Shown in pieces: positions 17,328 to 25,750 of a stretch of 64,000 nt of DNA. Source of the stretch: Sphingosinicellaceae bacterium (lineage in GTDB: Bacteria > Pseudomonadota > Alphaproteobacteria > Sphingomonadales > Sphingomonadaceae). Under the pieces are notes generated by a model that saw only the letters and a program-made list of their open reading frames with translations, had not been told where the DNA came from and made no database searches. Each line of letters begins with the position of its first letter. The stretch's first letter is position 1. The stretch spans positions 1,193,001-1,257,000 of the forward strand of contig CP079108.1 in the NCBI GenBank assembly GCA_019285715.1, written 5' to 3'. A program made the position numbers and the translations under genes.

Positions 17328-17747
17328 CTAATCTCGCAGGGTCAGGGCCAGCCGGTTGTGCTCGCCGTCGCGCCGGTAGTCGTCGATCGTGGCCCACGCG
17401 CGGATCATCGCGAGGCCGGCCCCGCCGCCGCGGTCGGGCGGCAGGTCGCCGACCGCCGGTGCGTCACGCGGGTCGAAGGGCTCCCCCAGGTCGGTCAGCA
17501 CGAGGGTCACGGTGCCCTCGGTGTGGCGCAGCTCCAGCCCGATCAGCTGCCCGCCGACACCGCTGTCGTGATCGACCAGATTGAGCACCAGTTCTTCGAC
17601 GATGATCGCCAAGCGGGCCGTGGCATCCTCGGAGAGTCCGACGCTTTCGGCAAAGGCGTTGGCGCAGGTGATCGCCTCGCCCGCCGCGGCCGGACCGGCG
17701 ACGATCGAGGCCGTTCGACCCGGCGGCAAGGCGTTGCGCGAAACCAT
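17328..17747 (-). CDS. RsbW-like HATPase (anti-sigma-factor kinase type)
   Basis: 139-residue GHKL ATPase domain alone, as in SpoIIAB/RsbW-type Ser/Thr kinases. The N-box EELVLNLVDH has the Mg-binding Glu and Asn, the G1 box is DLGEPFDPRD and the G2 region is RGGGAGLAMIRAW. I choose the ATG at 17747 because the frame upstream is antisense to the FecR gene. It is divergent from the FecR gene (40 nt apart), and a CHASE2-PP2C phosphatase and a STAS protein are encoded within 5 kb. That gives the three biochemical parts of a partner-switching module: kinase, phosphatase and STAS substrate. The partnership is inferred from proximity. Confidence 0.85.
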   Translation of the reverse strand: MVSRNALPPGRTASIVAGPAAAGEAITCANAFAESVGLSEDATARLAIIVEELVLNLVDHDSGVGGQLIGLELRHTEGTVTLVLTDLGEPFDPRDAPAVGDLPPDRGGGAGLAMIRAWATIDDYRRDGEHNRLALTLRD

Positions 17748-17787
17748 CAGTGAGGCTATCCTAAACGCCTGCGCCAAGGGGGCAACC

Positions 17788-18231
17788 ATGGGCCGCTCGT
17801 TCACTGCCGCGAAGGCTGCCGCCGTCGGGTTCATGCTTGCTGTAGCGATCCCCGCACTGGCCGACGTCGGGACGGTCAAGCGCGTGGTCGGAACCGCCAG
17901 CGTGTCACGCGACAAGGTCCTGATTCCGGCCCAGCCGGGTACCCGCCTGGAGGCCGGCGACGTGCTCGTGACCGGCAAGGACGGGCGGATCGCGGTCACC
18001 TTCGTCGACGACTCGCGCTTCTCGGTTGGGCCCAACAGCCGGGTCGCAGTCTCTAAATTCGAGTTCGACAGCACCACTCACAAGGGCAGCTTCGTTACTC
18101 ACGTCGAGCGCGGCACACTGGCCATCGTCTCCGGCCAGATTGCGCACGAGAACCCCAAGGGCATGACCGTCCAGACCCCGACCTCGATCCTCGGCGTGCG
18201 CGGCACGCGATTTGTGGTCACGGTCAAGTGA
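17788..18231 (+). CDS. secreted FecR-domain protein
   Basis: 147-residue exported protein: signal peptide about 1-25 (ending IPALADVG), then a FecR domain with ASVSRDKVLIPAQPGTRLEA, a typical strand GKDGRIAVTFVDDSRFSVG, and the C-terminal TPTSILGVRGTRFVVTVK. This FecR type is periplasmic and is often found beside CHASE2 sensor proteins, where it may be the sensed ligand. Its stop overlaps the GTG of the next gene (GTGA), so the two are coupled. It is unrelated to a TonB/FecI iron-citrate system here; no fecA or fecI is nearby. Confidence 0.88.
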   Translation: MGRSFTAAKAAAVGFMLAVAIPALADVGTVKRVVGTASVSRDKVLIPAQPGTRLEAGDVLVTGKDGRIAVTFVDDSRFSVGPNSRVAVSKFEFDSTTHKGSFVTHVERGTLAIVSGQIAHENPKGMTVQTPTSILGVRGTRFVVTVK

Positions 18232-18821
18232 AGCCGCTCGCGGCGATCGCGGTCTTCGCGCTCGCGGGCTGCGCCTCGTCGACGGTTGTGCTGCTCGACA
18301 ACGAGGGCGGTCGGCCACCGGGGGCGCTGGCGCTGATCGACCCGAAGACCGGCGAGGACGTGCGGCTGGTGGACACCACCGGCAACCGCGTCGTTATCGC
18401 CGGAGCGCGGTCGCATATCCGGGCCCTCAAGCCCGGCGTGTCCGAAAACCGCTATAAACCGCTGCTTGGTTATCTGCCCGAGCCGCCGGTCCGCTTCATC
18501 CTGTATTTCGCGATCGACAGCGTCGACCCGACACCTGAATCGATCCCGACGCGGGATGCGCTGTTCGCCGAGATCAAGCGCCGCGGGAATGGTGTCGACG
18601 TGCAGATCGAGGGTCACACCGACAGCCTCGGCGACCCGTCCGACAACGACCGGCTGTCGCTCGATCGCGCCGTCGCGGCGCGGGACATGCTGATCCGCTA
18701 CGGGCTGAGCCAGAATGTCACGCGGATCGTCGGCCGCGGCGAACGCGATCCGGTCCCTGGCCATGCGTCGGATAACTTTGGCGACCCGGTCAACCGGCGA
18801 GTTGAGGTCGTCGTACGTTGA
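18228..18821 (+). CDS. OmpA-family lipoprotein
   Basis: 197-residue envelope protein with a lipobox (LAGCASS, Cys near 14) and a C-terminal OmpA/MotB peptidoglycan-binding domain (about 85-195): FAIDSVDPTPESIP, EGHTDSLGDPSDNDRLSLDR and the closing VGRGERDPVP plus NRRVEVVVR. It begins with GTG inside the stop of the FecR gene. In the family this domain binds diaminopimelate in peptidoglycan. Together with the FecR protein it may anchor or present a periplasmic signal to the nearby CHASE2 sensor; that link is inference. Confidence 0.88.
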   Translation: MKPLAAIAVFALAGCASSTVVLLDNEGGRPPGALALIDPKTGEDVRLVDTTGNRVVIAGARSHIRALKPGVSENRYKPLLGYLPEPPVRFILYFAIDSVDPTPESIPTRDALFAEIKRRGNGVDVQIEGHTDSLGDPSDNDRLSLDRAVAARDMLIRYGLSQNVTRIVGRGERDPVPGHASDNFGDPVNRRVEVVVR

Positions 18822-18870
18822 GGCTGGGATTGTACAGACGCCGCGAAGGCGGTGCAGCTTTAGCCCATGG

Positions 18871-18954
18871 TCATCCCGGGCTTAACCCGGGACCCAGTTA
18901 AACTCCGAACTCGGACCATTCGGTTAGCTGGGTCCCGGGTCAATCCCGGGATGA
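18871..18954. repeat. REP-like inverted repeat (CCCGGG hairpins)
   Basis: Two 31-nt arms (18871-18901 and 18924-18954) are inverted copies with three mismatches, separated by 22 nt. Each arm contains its own smaller dyad, CCCGGG-N5-CCCGGG. This is the TCATCCCGGG...ACCCGGGACCC extragenic repeat type common in sphingomonads. The second arm overlaps the 3' end of the CHASE2-PP2C gene and supplies its stop codon. It also sits between convergent genes, where it could act as a bidirectional terminator. Confidence 0.85.
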
Positions 18955-21054
18955 TAATACGGCGACGGGTCCCCGGTATCGCAGCGCCATCACCGTCAGG
19001 TCGTCGGTCGCGGGCGTGCCTGCCTCGAACTCGCGAACCGCGCTCGCCAGCCTTTTGGTCAGGCCCTGCGCCGAGCCCGTCCAGCCGGCGAGGACGGCGT
19101 GGGTGCGATCGCTGCCGAAGAAGCCACCCTTGTCGTCCTGCGCCTCGCGGACGCCGTCGGTGATGACCACCAGCCCCTCGCCGGGCGCCAGCGTCAGGAT
19201 TTCGAGCGGGTAGGCGTAGTCGGGGACGGTGCACAGCGGCAGGCCGCCCTCCATGACGTGCTCGACGGCGCTGCCGTCGGCGCGGACGATCCAGGGGTTC
19301 TCATGCCCGGCATTGACCAACTCGATGCGGCCGGTTGCGGGGTCGAGGATGCCGCACAGCATGGTCACCTCGACGACGCTGTCGATCGCCAGTTCGCAGT
19401 TGAGTTCGCCGACGATCTCGTTCAGCGGCGGTGCGTCGGCGGCGCCTAGGAGGCTGTGCGCCAGCGCCTTGGTCACCGCCATGAAGAGCGCGGCTGGTGT
19501 GCCCTTGCCGGTGACGTCGCCGACCAGGAACACGATGCGCCCGTCGTCGAGCGCGAAGGCGTCGTACAGGTCACCGCCAATCAGCTGGGCCGGCTCGATC
19601 AGCGCGGCGATGTCGAGGCGCGGGTCGAGCGTGGCGACGGAGCGGGCGTCGGGGAGCATGGCGCGCTGGATGTCGCGTGCACCCTTCATCTCGCCTTCCC
19701 GGGCCAGCGTCGCCTCGCGCATCGCGCGCGCATTGTGCCCAGTCTGGATGAAAGCCGTCGCCGCGACCGCGAGCGCTGCGCCGCCGCCGATCAGCAGCGG
19801 CCGGGTCGGGTCGAGCAGCAGCCGCCACAGCACGAACGCCCCCCAGCTCGACGCGACCACGATCGCCGCGACCACCAGCGGCACCACCGCGACGGCACGG
19901 CCGCGCAGGCGGGGAAAGACCAGGCAGGCGAACAGCGCGAGTAGCGCCCCGAGCGTCCACTCGGCGGGGAGGGCCCAGCGCGGGCGCGACAGCCACGCGC
20001 CGGACAGCAAGGCGTCGACCGCCTGCGCGTGGATGCGGACCCCGAACTCGGTCTCACCGAGCGGGGTGGTGCGAATGTCACCCAGGCCGATGCTGGTCGG
20101 GCCGACGATGACGATCTTGCCCTTGAGGTAGGCGAGCGATTTCTTCGGGTCGATGACGTCCGCAGCGGCGCTCTCGTCGTCGTCGAGCATCCTTCCGAAA
20201 TACAGCCGGGCGCGGCCCTCGGGATCGACGGGCACACGGTAGCTGCCGGCGACGAGCGCCGTCAGGCGACCGGCGACGACGCCGACCCCGATGTCATCGG
20301 CGTGCTCCGCGACTCGCACGATTTCGAGCGCAAAGCCTGGCATCGGTCGCCCGCCGACATTCGCTGCGAGGATCATCCGCCGCGTTACGCCGTCGCGGTC
20401 CGGCTCGCCGTTGATCAATCCCTGGCCATGGGCGTTGAATTCGATTGGCGCGACGTTGGCGAGCGCGAGGTCGAAACTCGATGCGCCCGGCAATGATCGG
20501 TCGAACCGGGCAGAGATCGTGAGCGCCGCTGTCCCCCTCGCATTCAGTGCGTTCGATTCCAGGCTACGCTGCCTTACCCCGGCGCGGGCGACGACGGTTG
20601 GAGCCTCCCATAAGGCGCGGCCGAAATCCTCGTCCGGCGCGGGTAGCGCGGTGATCTCCTTCCGGGTCGCTTCGCTGAGCTCGGGAAAGACCTTGATGAA
20701 GCGCGTCGGGTCGCTCGGGTCGTTCTCGGCGAACAGGACGTCGAAGGCGACGACACTCGCCCCTGCTTGGTTGAGCCGCTGCGTCATCTGGGTGAAGTAG
20801 GCGCGTGGCCACGGCCACGGTCCGACCCGCTTCAGGCTGTCGTTATCGATGCGAACGACATGGACCCGGGGGTTGGTGATGGTCCGCGGTGCCCAGCGCT
20901 GGTAGCGGTCGAACAGCGGCTCCGCGAACAGCGGCCCGGCGAGCCACGCCAGCAACGCTGCAACGATGACGGCGCCGGTGACTCCCGCGAGGCGCACCCG
21001 GGTCCGCCTTGCGGCGGCAAGCTCAGACGGTGATTTCGAGACCGTCATAGGCAC
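18940..21054 (-). CDS. CHASE2 sensor-PP2C (SpoIIE-type) serine phosphatase
   Basis: 704-residue transmembrane sensor phosphatase. One N-terminal helix (about 22-42) is followed by a periplasmic CHASE2 domain (about 45-335, with ITNPRVHVVRIDNDSLKRVG and VVAFDVLFAENDPSDPTRF), three helices (about 350-425), a short linker with GEMKGARDIQRAMLPDA, and a PP2C/SpoIIE domain (about 455-690) with metal-binding FALDDGRIVFLVGDVTGKGT and LVVITDGVREAQDDKGGFFG. It should dephosphorylate a STAS-type protein. GTG at 21054 is preferred because GAGG lies 6 nt before it; ATG at 21048 is the alternative. The start overlaps the metallo-hydrolase gene by 32 nt. The last residues are encoded by a REP-like repeat. 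Confidence 0.92.
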   Translation of the reverse strand: MPMTVSKSPSELAAARRTRVRLAGVTGAVIVAALLAWLAGPLFAEPLFDRYQRWAPRTITNPRVHVVRIDNDSLKRVGPWPWPRAYFTQMTQRLNQAGASVVAFDVLFAENDPSDPTRFIKVFPELSEATRKEITALPAPDEDFGRALWEAPTVVARAGVRQRSLESNALNARGTAALTISARFDRSLPGASSFDLALANVAPIEFNAHGQGLINGEPDRDGVTRRMILAANVGGRPMPGFALEIVRVAEHADDIGVGVVAGRLTALVAGSYRVPVDPEGRARLYFGRMLDDDESAAADVIDPKKSLAYLKGKIVIVGPTSIGLGDIRTTPLGETEFGVRIHAQAVDALLSGAWLSRPRWALPAEWTLGALLALFACLVFPRLRGRAVAVVPLVVAAIVVASSWGAFVLWRLLLDPTRPLLIGGGAALAVAATAFIQTGHNARAMREATLAREGEMKGARDIQRAMLPDARSVATLDPRLDIAALIEPAQLIGGDLYDAFALDDGRIVFLVGDVTGKGTPAALFMAVTKALAHSLLGAADAPPLNEIVGELNCELAIDSVVEVTMLCGILDPATGRIELVNAGHENPWIVRADGSAVEHVMEGGLPLCTVPDYAYPLEILTLAPGEGLVVITDGVREAQDDKGGFFGSDRTHAVLAGWTGSAQGLTKRLASAVREFEAGTPATDDLTVMALRYRGPVAVLSSRD

Positions 21055-21985
21055 ACACGACCTCGACCTCGTCCCCGTCCCCCCGGGTCAATTGCTCGTA
21101 GGCGATTGCATCGCGGTGCATGCCGAGGATCTGTGCGTCGCTGTAGGTCGGCTCGTGGTGGAACAGCGCGAGGCGCTTGGCCTGTGCGACGCGGCACAGG
21201 TCGACCGCGACGAGGCTGCTCGAATGGCCCCAGTCGGCCTTCAGCGAGACGGTGTCGGCAAGCGAATACATGGTGTCGCAGACGACGAGGTCGGCCCCCC
21301 CGAAGAACGCCTCGAAGCGCGCCTCCGCGTCCATGTTCTCGGCCTTATGCTCGCTGTCGGTCGAATAGACGACCGCGCTGCCGGCCACCTCGAAGCGGTA
21401 GCCGTACGACACGTGTGAGTGGAATTGCTCGATCAGCGTCACGTCGAGGCCGCCGATGCGGGTGGTCTCCCCGGGAACCAGGGTCACGAAGCTGATCGAG
21501 GCGCGGAGCCAGTCGAAGGCGACCGGGAACGAGATTTCCTCCTGCTGGCGGCGCAGCGCGGTCTCGGCGTCGGGGTGACCGCTGTAGATGACGATCGTCG
21601 CCTCGGGGTCGAAGGCGGGCGCAAAGAACGGGAACCCCATGATGTGGTCCCAGTGCAGGTGCGACAGGAAGATGTGATAGTGCTTGGGGTGCCCGGCGGC
21701 GCTGCGCCTGGCTGCGTCGACGCCGAACTCGCGCAGGCCCGAGCCCATGTCGCAGACCGCGAACACGCCGTCCCCGGCATCGATCTCGACGCACGAGGTC
21801 GCGCCGCCATAGCCACCGCGGCCAGCAAAATCCTGGGTCCGGTCGAGATATTCTCCCGCTTCCTCGGCATCGGCGAAGTGCCGGCCCGAAGCCCCGACCA
21901 GCGCCGCGACGAGCTTGCCGCGGATCTGGTCGGCGCGCGCGGCGACCGGCAGCGAGCCGCGGGTTCCCCAGAAGTGGACGCGCAT
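21023..21985 (-). CDS. metallo-beta-lactamase-fold hydrolase
   Basis: 320-residue MBL-fold protein related to phosphodiesterase/RNase Z-like enzymes. It opens with MRVHFWGTRGSLPVA, typical of this branch, and has the zinc motif FLSHLHWDHIMGFPFF (HxHxDH), later FHSHVSYGYRFEV, STDSEHK, and a final HHEPTYSD with the last His ligands. Such proteins are frequently encoded beside CHASE2 or STAS signalling genes; possible roles include cyclic-nucleotide or phosphodiester hydrolysis. It lies 11 nt downstream of the STAS gene and overlaps the phosphatase gene, so the three form one operon. Confidence 0.85.
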   Translation of the reverse strand: MRVHFWGTRGSLPVAARADQIRGKLVAALVGASGRHFADAEEAGEYLDRTQDFAGRGGYGGATSCVEIDAGDGVFAVCDMGSGLREFGVDAARRSAAGHPKHYHIFLSHLHWDHIMGFPFFAPAFDPEATIVIYSGHPDAETALRRQQEEISFPVAFDWLRASISFVTLVPGETTRIGGLDVTLIEQFHSHVSYGYRFEVAGSAVVYSTDSEHKAENMDAEARFEAFFGGADLVVCDTMYSLADTVSLKADWGHSSSLVAVDLCRVAQAKRLALFHHEPTYSDAQILGMHRDAIAYEQLTRGDGDEVEVVCAYDGLEITV

Positions 21986-21996
21986 CGGATGGTCTC

Positions 21997-22335
21997 TCAG
22001 GCCGGGGCCACGGCGTCGACGCTGTCGTGGACGGTGAACAGCTTGTCGTAACGGCTGATCGCGAGAATCTGGCGCATCGCGCTGCCCGGCGCGGCGAGTG
22101 ACATCGGGACGTTGGCAGCCTTGGCAGCGGCGAGCGCGGTGCTCAGCGCGCGCAGGCCCCGCGACGACATGTAGTCGATGCCCGACAGGTCGACGATGAA
22201 GCTCGCTGCGGTGGCCTGCGCCGACGTTATCGCGGCCACGAGATGCCCGGAGAATGCTTCCCAATTGCTCTCGTCGACGCGGCCGTGCGGCTCGCCGACG
22301 ACCGCGCCGCCCCGTGTCGATTGCCGCCAATCCAT
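21997..22335 (-). CDS. STAS-domain protein (anti-sigma-factor antagonist type)
   Basis: 112-residue single STAS domain. The conserved phosphorylation loop is DLSGIDYMSSRGLRALSTAL (about 50-70), with a Ser pair at the position phosphorylated in SpoIIAA/RsbV. In partner switching an RsbW-like kinase phosphorylates this Ser and a PP2C phosphatase reverses it; both activities are encoded within 5 kb. It is the first gene of the STAS/MBL/CHASE2-PP2C operon. No sigma factor gene is seen nearby, so the output is unknown. Confidence 0.9.
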   Translation of the reverse strand: MDWRQSTRGGAVVGEPHGRVDESNWEAFSGHLVAAITSAQATAASFIVDLSGIDYMSSRGLRALSTALAAAKAANVPMSLAAPGSAMRQILAISRYDKLFTVHDSVDAVAPA

Positions 22336-22425
22336 GGTTCACCCCTCTGTTCACAGATTGCGGCCCAGCCGCCGGGTTGGCAAGGCGATCTGGCGTCGCG
22401 CGGGCGTAGCCGCTAAGCGCTCGGC

Positions 22426-24081
22426 ATGACCGCAGGCAAGCACATCTTCCTCGACCTGTTACGCTCCGAGGGGGTCGAGTTCGTGTTCGGCAACCCCGGC
22501 ACCACCGAACTGCCGCTGATGGACGCGTTCGTCGTCGAAACCGGTATCCGCTACATCCTCGGCCTGAACGAAGTGGTCGTACTCGGCATGGCGGACGGTT
22601 ACGCGCAGGCGACCGGCAAGCTCGCAGTCGCCAACCTCCACGCCGCGCCCGGCCTCGGCAACGCGATGGGCATGCTATACAACGCCAAGAAGGCCGGCGC
22701 GCCGATCCTGGTTACCGCGGGCCAGCAGGACACTACCTTTGCGCTGACCGAGCCGCTGTTGTGGGACGATCTTGCGACGATGGCGCGGCCGCTGGTCAAG
22801 TGGAGCCATGAGGTCGGGCGGCTGGCCGACCTGCCGCGCGCCGTCCACCGTGCCGCCAAGGTCGCGTTGACCGCCCCGACCGGCCCGGTGTTCCTGTCGA
22901 TCCCGGGCGACGTGCTGGCCGACGAGGCTGACATCAACCTGATGGCTCCGACCCGGATCGGGCCACGGATCATTGCCGACGCGGACGCCATCGCCGCTGC
23001 CGCCGACCTCATCGCGGCGAGCGTCACGCCGGTGATCTTCGCCGGTGATGCGGTCGCGAAGTCCGACGCCCACGGTGAACTCGCCGCGCTGGCAGAGGCG
23101 ATCGGCGCGCCGGTTTACCTCGAGGGCATGGCCAACACCGCCGCCTTCCCGTCGAACCACCCGCTCTACGCCGGCAGCGTGTCGCGCATGGCCCCGGCGT
23201 TGCGCGCGGTGATGGAGCACCACGACCTGCTGGTCTCGATCGGCGCGGACCTGCTGACCCAGAGCCAGGCGTCGGGTATCGAGGCACTGGCTCCCGCTAC
23301 GAAAGTCGTTCATCTCGACAACGACCCGTGGGAGATCGGCAAGAACCACCCGGTCGCGGCCGCTCTGCTCGGCGACCCCAAGGCGACGCTGCCGCTGCTG
23401 ACCGCCGCGGTGCTGGCGCGCATGGCTCCTGCCACCGAACGACGCGGCGGGGTCGAGGCGGGTATCGCGCTGAAGCAGGCGGCACTGGTCGCCCGCGCCG
23501 AAGCCGAAGCCGACGCGGGCGCGGTGCCGCTGAGCCCGCTCGCGGTCTGCCACCTGCTCGGGCAACTGATCCCGGACGATGCGATCGTGGTTGAGGAGCT
23601 CTTGTCATCGGGCATGAACACCGTCCGCCAACTCATTCCAGCGACACGTCCCGACAGCTGGTTCGGCATGCGCGGCGGCGGCATCGGCGTGTGCCTGCCG
23701 CAGGCCGCCGGTATTGCGCTCGGCAAGCCCGGCTGCCCGGTGGTGGCGCTCAGCGGCGACGGCAGCGCGATGTACTCGCTGGCCGCATTGTGGACTCTCG
23801 CTCACTACCGACTGCCGGTTGTCGCTGTGATCTTCAACAACCGCAGCTACCGAATTCTCAAGCAGCGGACCCGTGCCATCGGCGGCCACAGCGCTGAAGC
23901 CGGCACTTATGTGGCGATGGACATCGACACGCCCGCTCTCGATTTCGTCAAGCTGAGCGAGGGCCACGGCGTCGCCGCGGTACGTGTAGAGACGCTCGAT
24001 GCATTGCGCGAAGCCTTTGTGCGGGGGTTAGCAGGCGACGCACCGCTGCTGATCGAGGTCGTCGTCGACCGTACGGTATGA
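22426..24081 (+). CDS. ThDP-dependent decarboxylase, benzoylformate decarboxylase-like
   Basis: 551-residue thiamine-diphosphate enzyme of the acetolactate synthase/benzoylformate decarboxylase superfamily, with the normal three-domain order. The PYR domain has FVFGNPGTTELPLMDAF and LNEVVVLGMADGYAQATGK (catalytic Glu), the middle domain spans about 190-330, and the PP domain has LSGDGSAMYSLAALWTLAH followed by IFNN (Mg and ThDP site). The NPGTTELP and AGQQDTTF stretches favour the 2-oxoacid decarboxylase branch over acetolactate synthase, and there is no regulatory subunit gene next to it. It is a lone gene between the divergent STAS operon and ppx. The substrate is not predictable here. Confidence 0.82.
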   Translation: MTAGKHIFLDLLRSEGVEFVFGNPGTTELPLMDAFVVETGIRYILGLNEVVVLGMADGYAQATGKLAVANLHAAPGLGNAMGMLYNAKKAGAPILVTAGQQDTTFALTEPLLWDDLATMARPLVKWSHEVGRLADLPRAVHRAAKVALTAPTGPVFLSIPGDVLADEADINLMAPTRIGPRIIADADAIAAAADLIAASVTPVIFAGDAVAKSDAHGELAALAEAIGAPVYLEGMANTAAFPSNHPLYAGSVSRMAPALRAVMEHHDLLVSIGADLLTQSQASGIEALAPATKVVHLDNDPWEIGKNHPVAAALLGDPKATLPLLTAAVLARMAPATERRGGVEAGIALKQAALVARAEAEADAGAVPLSPLAVCHLLGQLIPDDAIVVEELLSSGMNTVRQLIPATRPDSWFGMRGGGIGVCLPQAAGIALGKPGCPVVALSGDGSAMYSLAALWTLAHYRLPVVAVIFNNRSYRILKQRTRAIGGHSAEAGTYVAMDIDTPALDFVKLSEGHGVAAVRVETLDALREAFVRGLAGDAPLLIEVVVDRTV

Positions 24082-24175
24082 TACAAAGTCGGGCAGAGAC
24101 TAGAGCGCGCCGTTTCGCTTCCTAACCGCACCGCAGCACGGTAAGGATACGGCACGGCGACCTTCAGGAACGCGA

Positions 24176-25741
24176 GTGGCGACGAGACTCTTCCGCTTCC
24201 GGAACGGCGACGAACCGCTGCGCGTCGCGGCTGCCGAGTCGTCTGCCGAAGTGGCGGTGCTGCCGGGTCCGAACGATCTCATCGGCATCATCGATATCGG
24301 CTCGAACTCGGTCCGCCTGGTGGTTTATCGCGGTCTGACAAGGACTCCGCCGGCTATCTTCAACGAGAAGGTGATGGCGGGCCTGGGGCGTGGCCTCGCC
24401 GCAAACGGCCGTCTCAGCGAGTCGTCGATGGTCTCGGCGGTGGTGGCGCTTGGGCGCTTCGCGATGCTGGCGCGTGACATGGATCTCGCGTCGCTGCGGG
24501 TCGTGGCGACTGCGGCCGTGCGGGAAGCGTCGAATGCGCAGGTCTTCATCGACCGCGTCCGCGATGCGTGCGGGCTCGAGATCGAGACAATCAGCGGCGA
24601 GGTCGAGGCGCGCGGCTCGGCGCTCGGGGTTATTGCCGGTATCCCCGATGCCGACGGCGTCGTCGGCGACCTCGGCGGCGGCAGTCTCGAGTTGATCCGC
24701 GTCTCCGGCGGCGAGGCGCATGAGCGCATCTCGCTGCCGATCGGCTCGCTCCGCCTCGACGCGGTCCGCAAGCGCAGCCCGCGCGCGCTCGGCGGATTCA
24801 TCAAGAAGGCGCTCGACACCGTCGACTGGGTCGCGGCTGGCCGCGGCAAGCCCTTCTACACGGTCGGCGGCTCGTGGCGGGCGCTGGCGCAGCTGCACAT
24901 GCACCTGACCGACTGCCCGCTGCGGGTCGTCCACCAGTATCGAATGGACGCCGACGTGCCGGCGCGGCTGGTTCGCACCCTGGCCCGGCTCGACCCCAAG
25001 ACCCTGAAGGGCGTGCCCCATTTCAGCAGTTCGCGCGCGCCGTCTCTGCCCGGCGCAGCGATGCTGCTCAGTGCCGCAGTCAAGCGCCTCGGCAGCTCCG
25101 AAGTCGTCGCCAGCGCCAACGGCCTGCGCGAGGGCCTGTTGTTCGCCCAGCTATCACCCGAGATGCAGCGCGAGGATCCGTTGCTTGCCGCGACCCGCGC
25201 CGAGGGCGAACGCCAGGGCCGTTTCCCCGAGCATGGCGACCTGTTGTTCACCTGGATGGATGGCCTGTTCCGCGGCCGCGGCGAGCCCGTCGGCGATGCC
25301 CGCATCCGCCTCGCGACCTGCCTGCTCAGCGACGTCGCCTGGCGCGCCCACCCCGATTTCCGCGCCGAGCGCGGCTTCGACTTCGCGCTCCACGGCAACT
25401 GGGTGGCGATCACAGCGGCCGAGCGCGCGATGATGGCGGCGGCGCTGTATGCCTGCTTCGGCGGCGATTTTGCCAGCCGCGACGTCAAGGTCATGAACGA
25501 GCTCGCCGACCCCGCCGCACTGGCACGCGCGCGGACCTGGGGCACCGCGCTCCGCCTCGGCCAGCGCCTGACCGGCGGCACCGCGGCTCCTCTGACCGCG
25601 AGCCGGCTCTGGCGCGAGGGGACATCTCTGGTGCTGACGCTCGATCCGGCGCACGCGGCGCTGTACGGGGAAGCGGTGGCGCGGCGGTTGAAGACTCTGG
25701 CCGGCGCGCTCGGATTGGAGCCGGTGTTCAGGGCGGCGTAA
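24176..25741 (+). CDS. ppx: exopolyphosphatase/pppGpp phosphohydrolase family (Ppx/GppA)
   Basis: 521-residue ASKHA-fold phosphatase acting on polyphosphate or pppGpp. Signature stretches are LIGIIDIGSNSVRLVVYRGL (about 40-59), ATAAVREASNAQVFIDRV (about 112), the second phosphate loop VVGDLGGGSLELIRVSGGEA (about 161-180), and a C-terminal helical domain (from about 310) as in Ppx. The start is GTG at 24176 preceded by AGGAA. A polyphosphate kinase 2 gene lies 4 kb downstream, so polyphosphate turnover genes are near each other. Whether it prefers polyP or pppGpp cannot be told. Confidence 0.9.
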   Translation: MATRLFRFRNGDEPLRVAAAESSAEVAVLPGPNDLIGIIDIGSNSVRLVVYRGLTRTPPAIFNEKVMAGLGRGLAANGRLSESSMVSAVVALGRFAMLARDMDLASLRVVATAAVREASNAQVFIDRVRDACGLEIETISGEVEARGSALGVIAGIPDADGVVGDLGGGSLELIRVSGGEAHERISLPIGSLRLDAVRKRSPRALGGFIKKALDTVDWVAAGRGKPFYTVGGSWRALAQLHMHLTDCPLRVVHQYRMDADVPARLVRTLARLDPKTLKGVPHFSSSRAPSLPGAAMLLSAAVKRLGSSEVVASANGLREGLLFAQLSPEMQREDPLLAATRAEGERQGRFPEHGDLLFTWMDGLFRGRGEPVGDARIRLATCLLSDVAWRAHPDFRAERGFDFALHGNWVAITAAERAMMAAALYACFGGDFASRDVKVMNELADPAALARARTWGTALRLGQRLTGGTAAPLTASRLWREGTSLVLTLDPAHAALYGEAVARRLKTLAGALGLEPVFRAA

Positions 25742-25750
25742 AGCGCGGGC

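Noticed and set aside
17788-18231. FecR gene as part of a TonB/FecI iron-uptake system
   Set aside because: No ECF sigma factor or TonB receptor is adjacent; the protein has a secretory signal and the CHASE2-associated FecR form.
21405-21420. ACACGTGT as another ParB or E-box-like site
   Set aside because: It shares only the CACGTG core, lies inside the MBL gene and lacks the GTTT/AAAC arms.
22320-22350. GTTC...GTTC pair before the STAS gene as a fourth LexA box
   Set aside because: The spacer is 8 nt (GTTCACCCCTCTGTTC), not the 7 required, and the pair sits next to the start codon.
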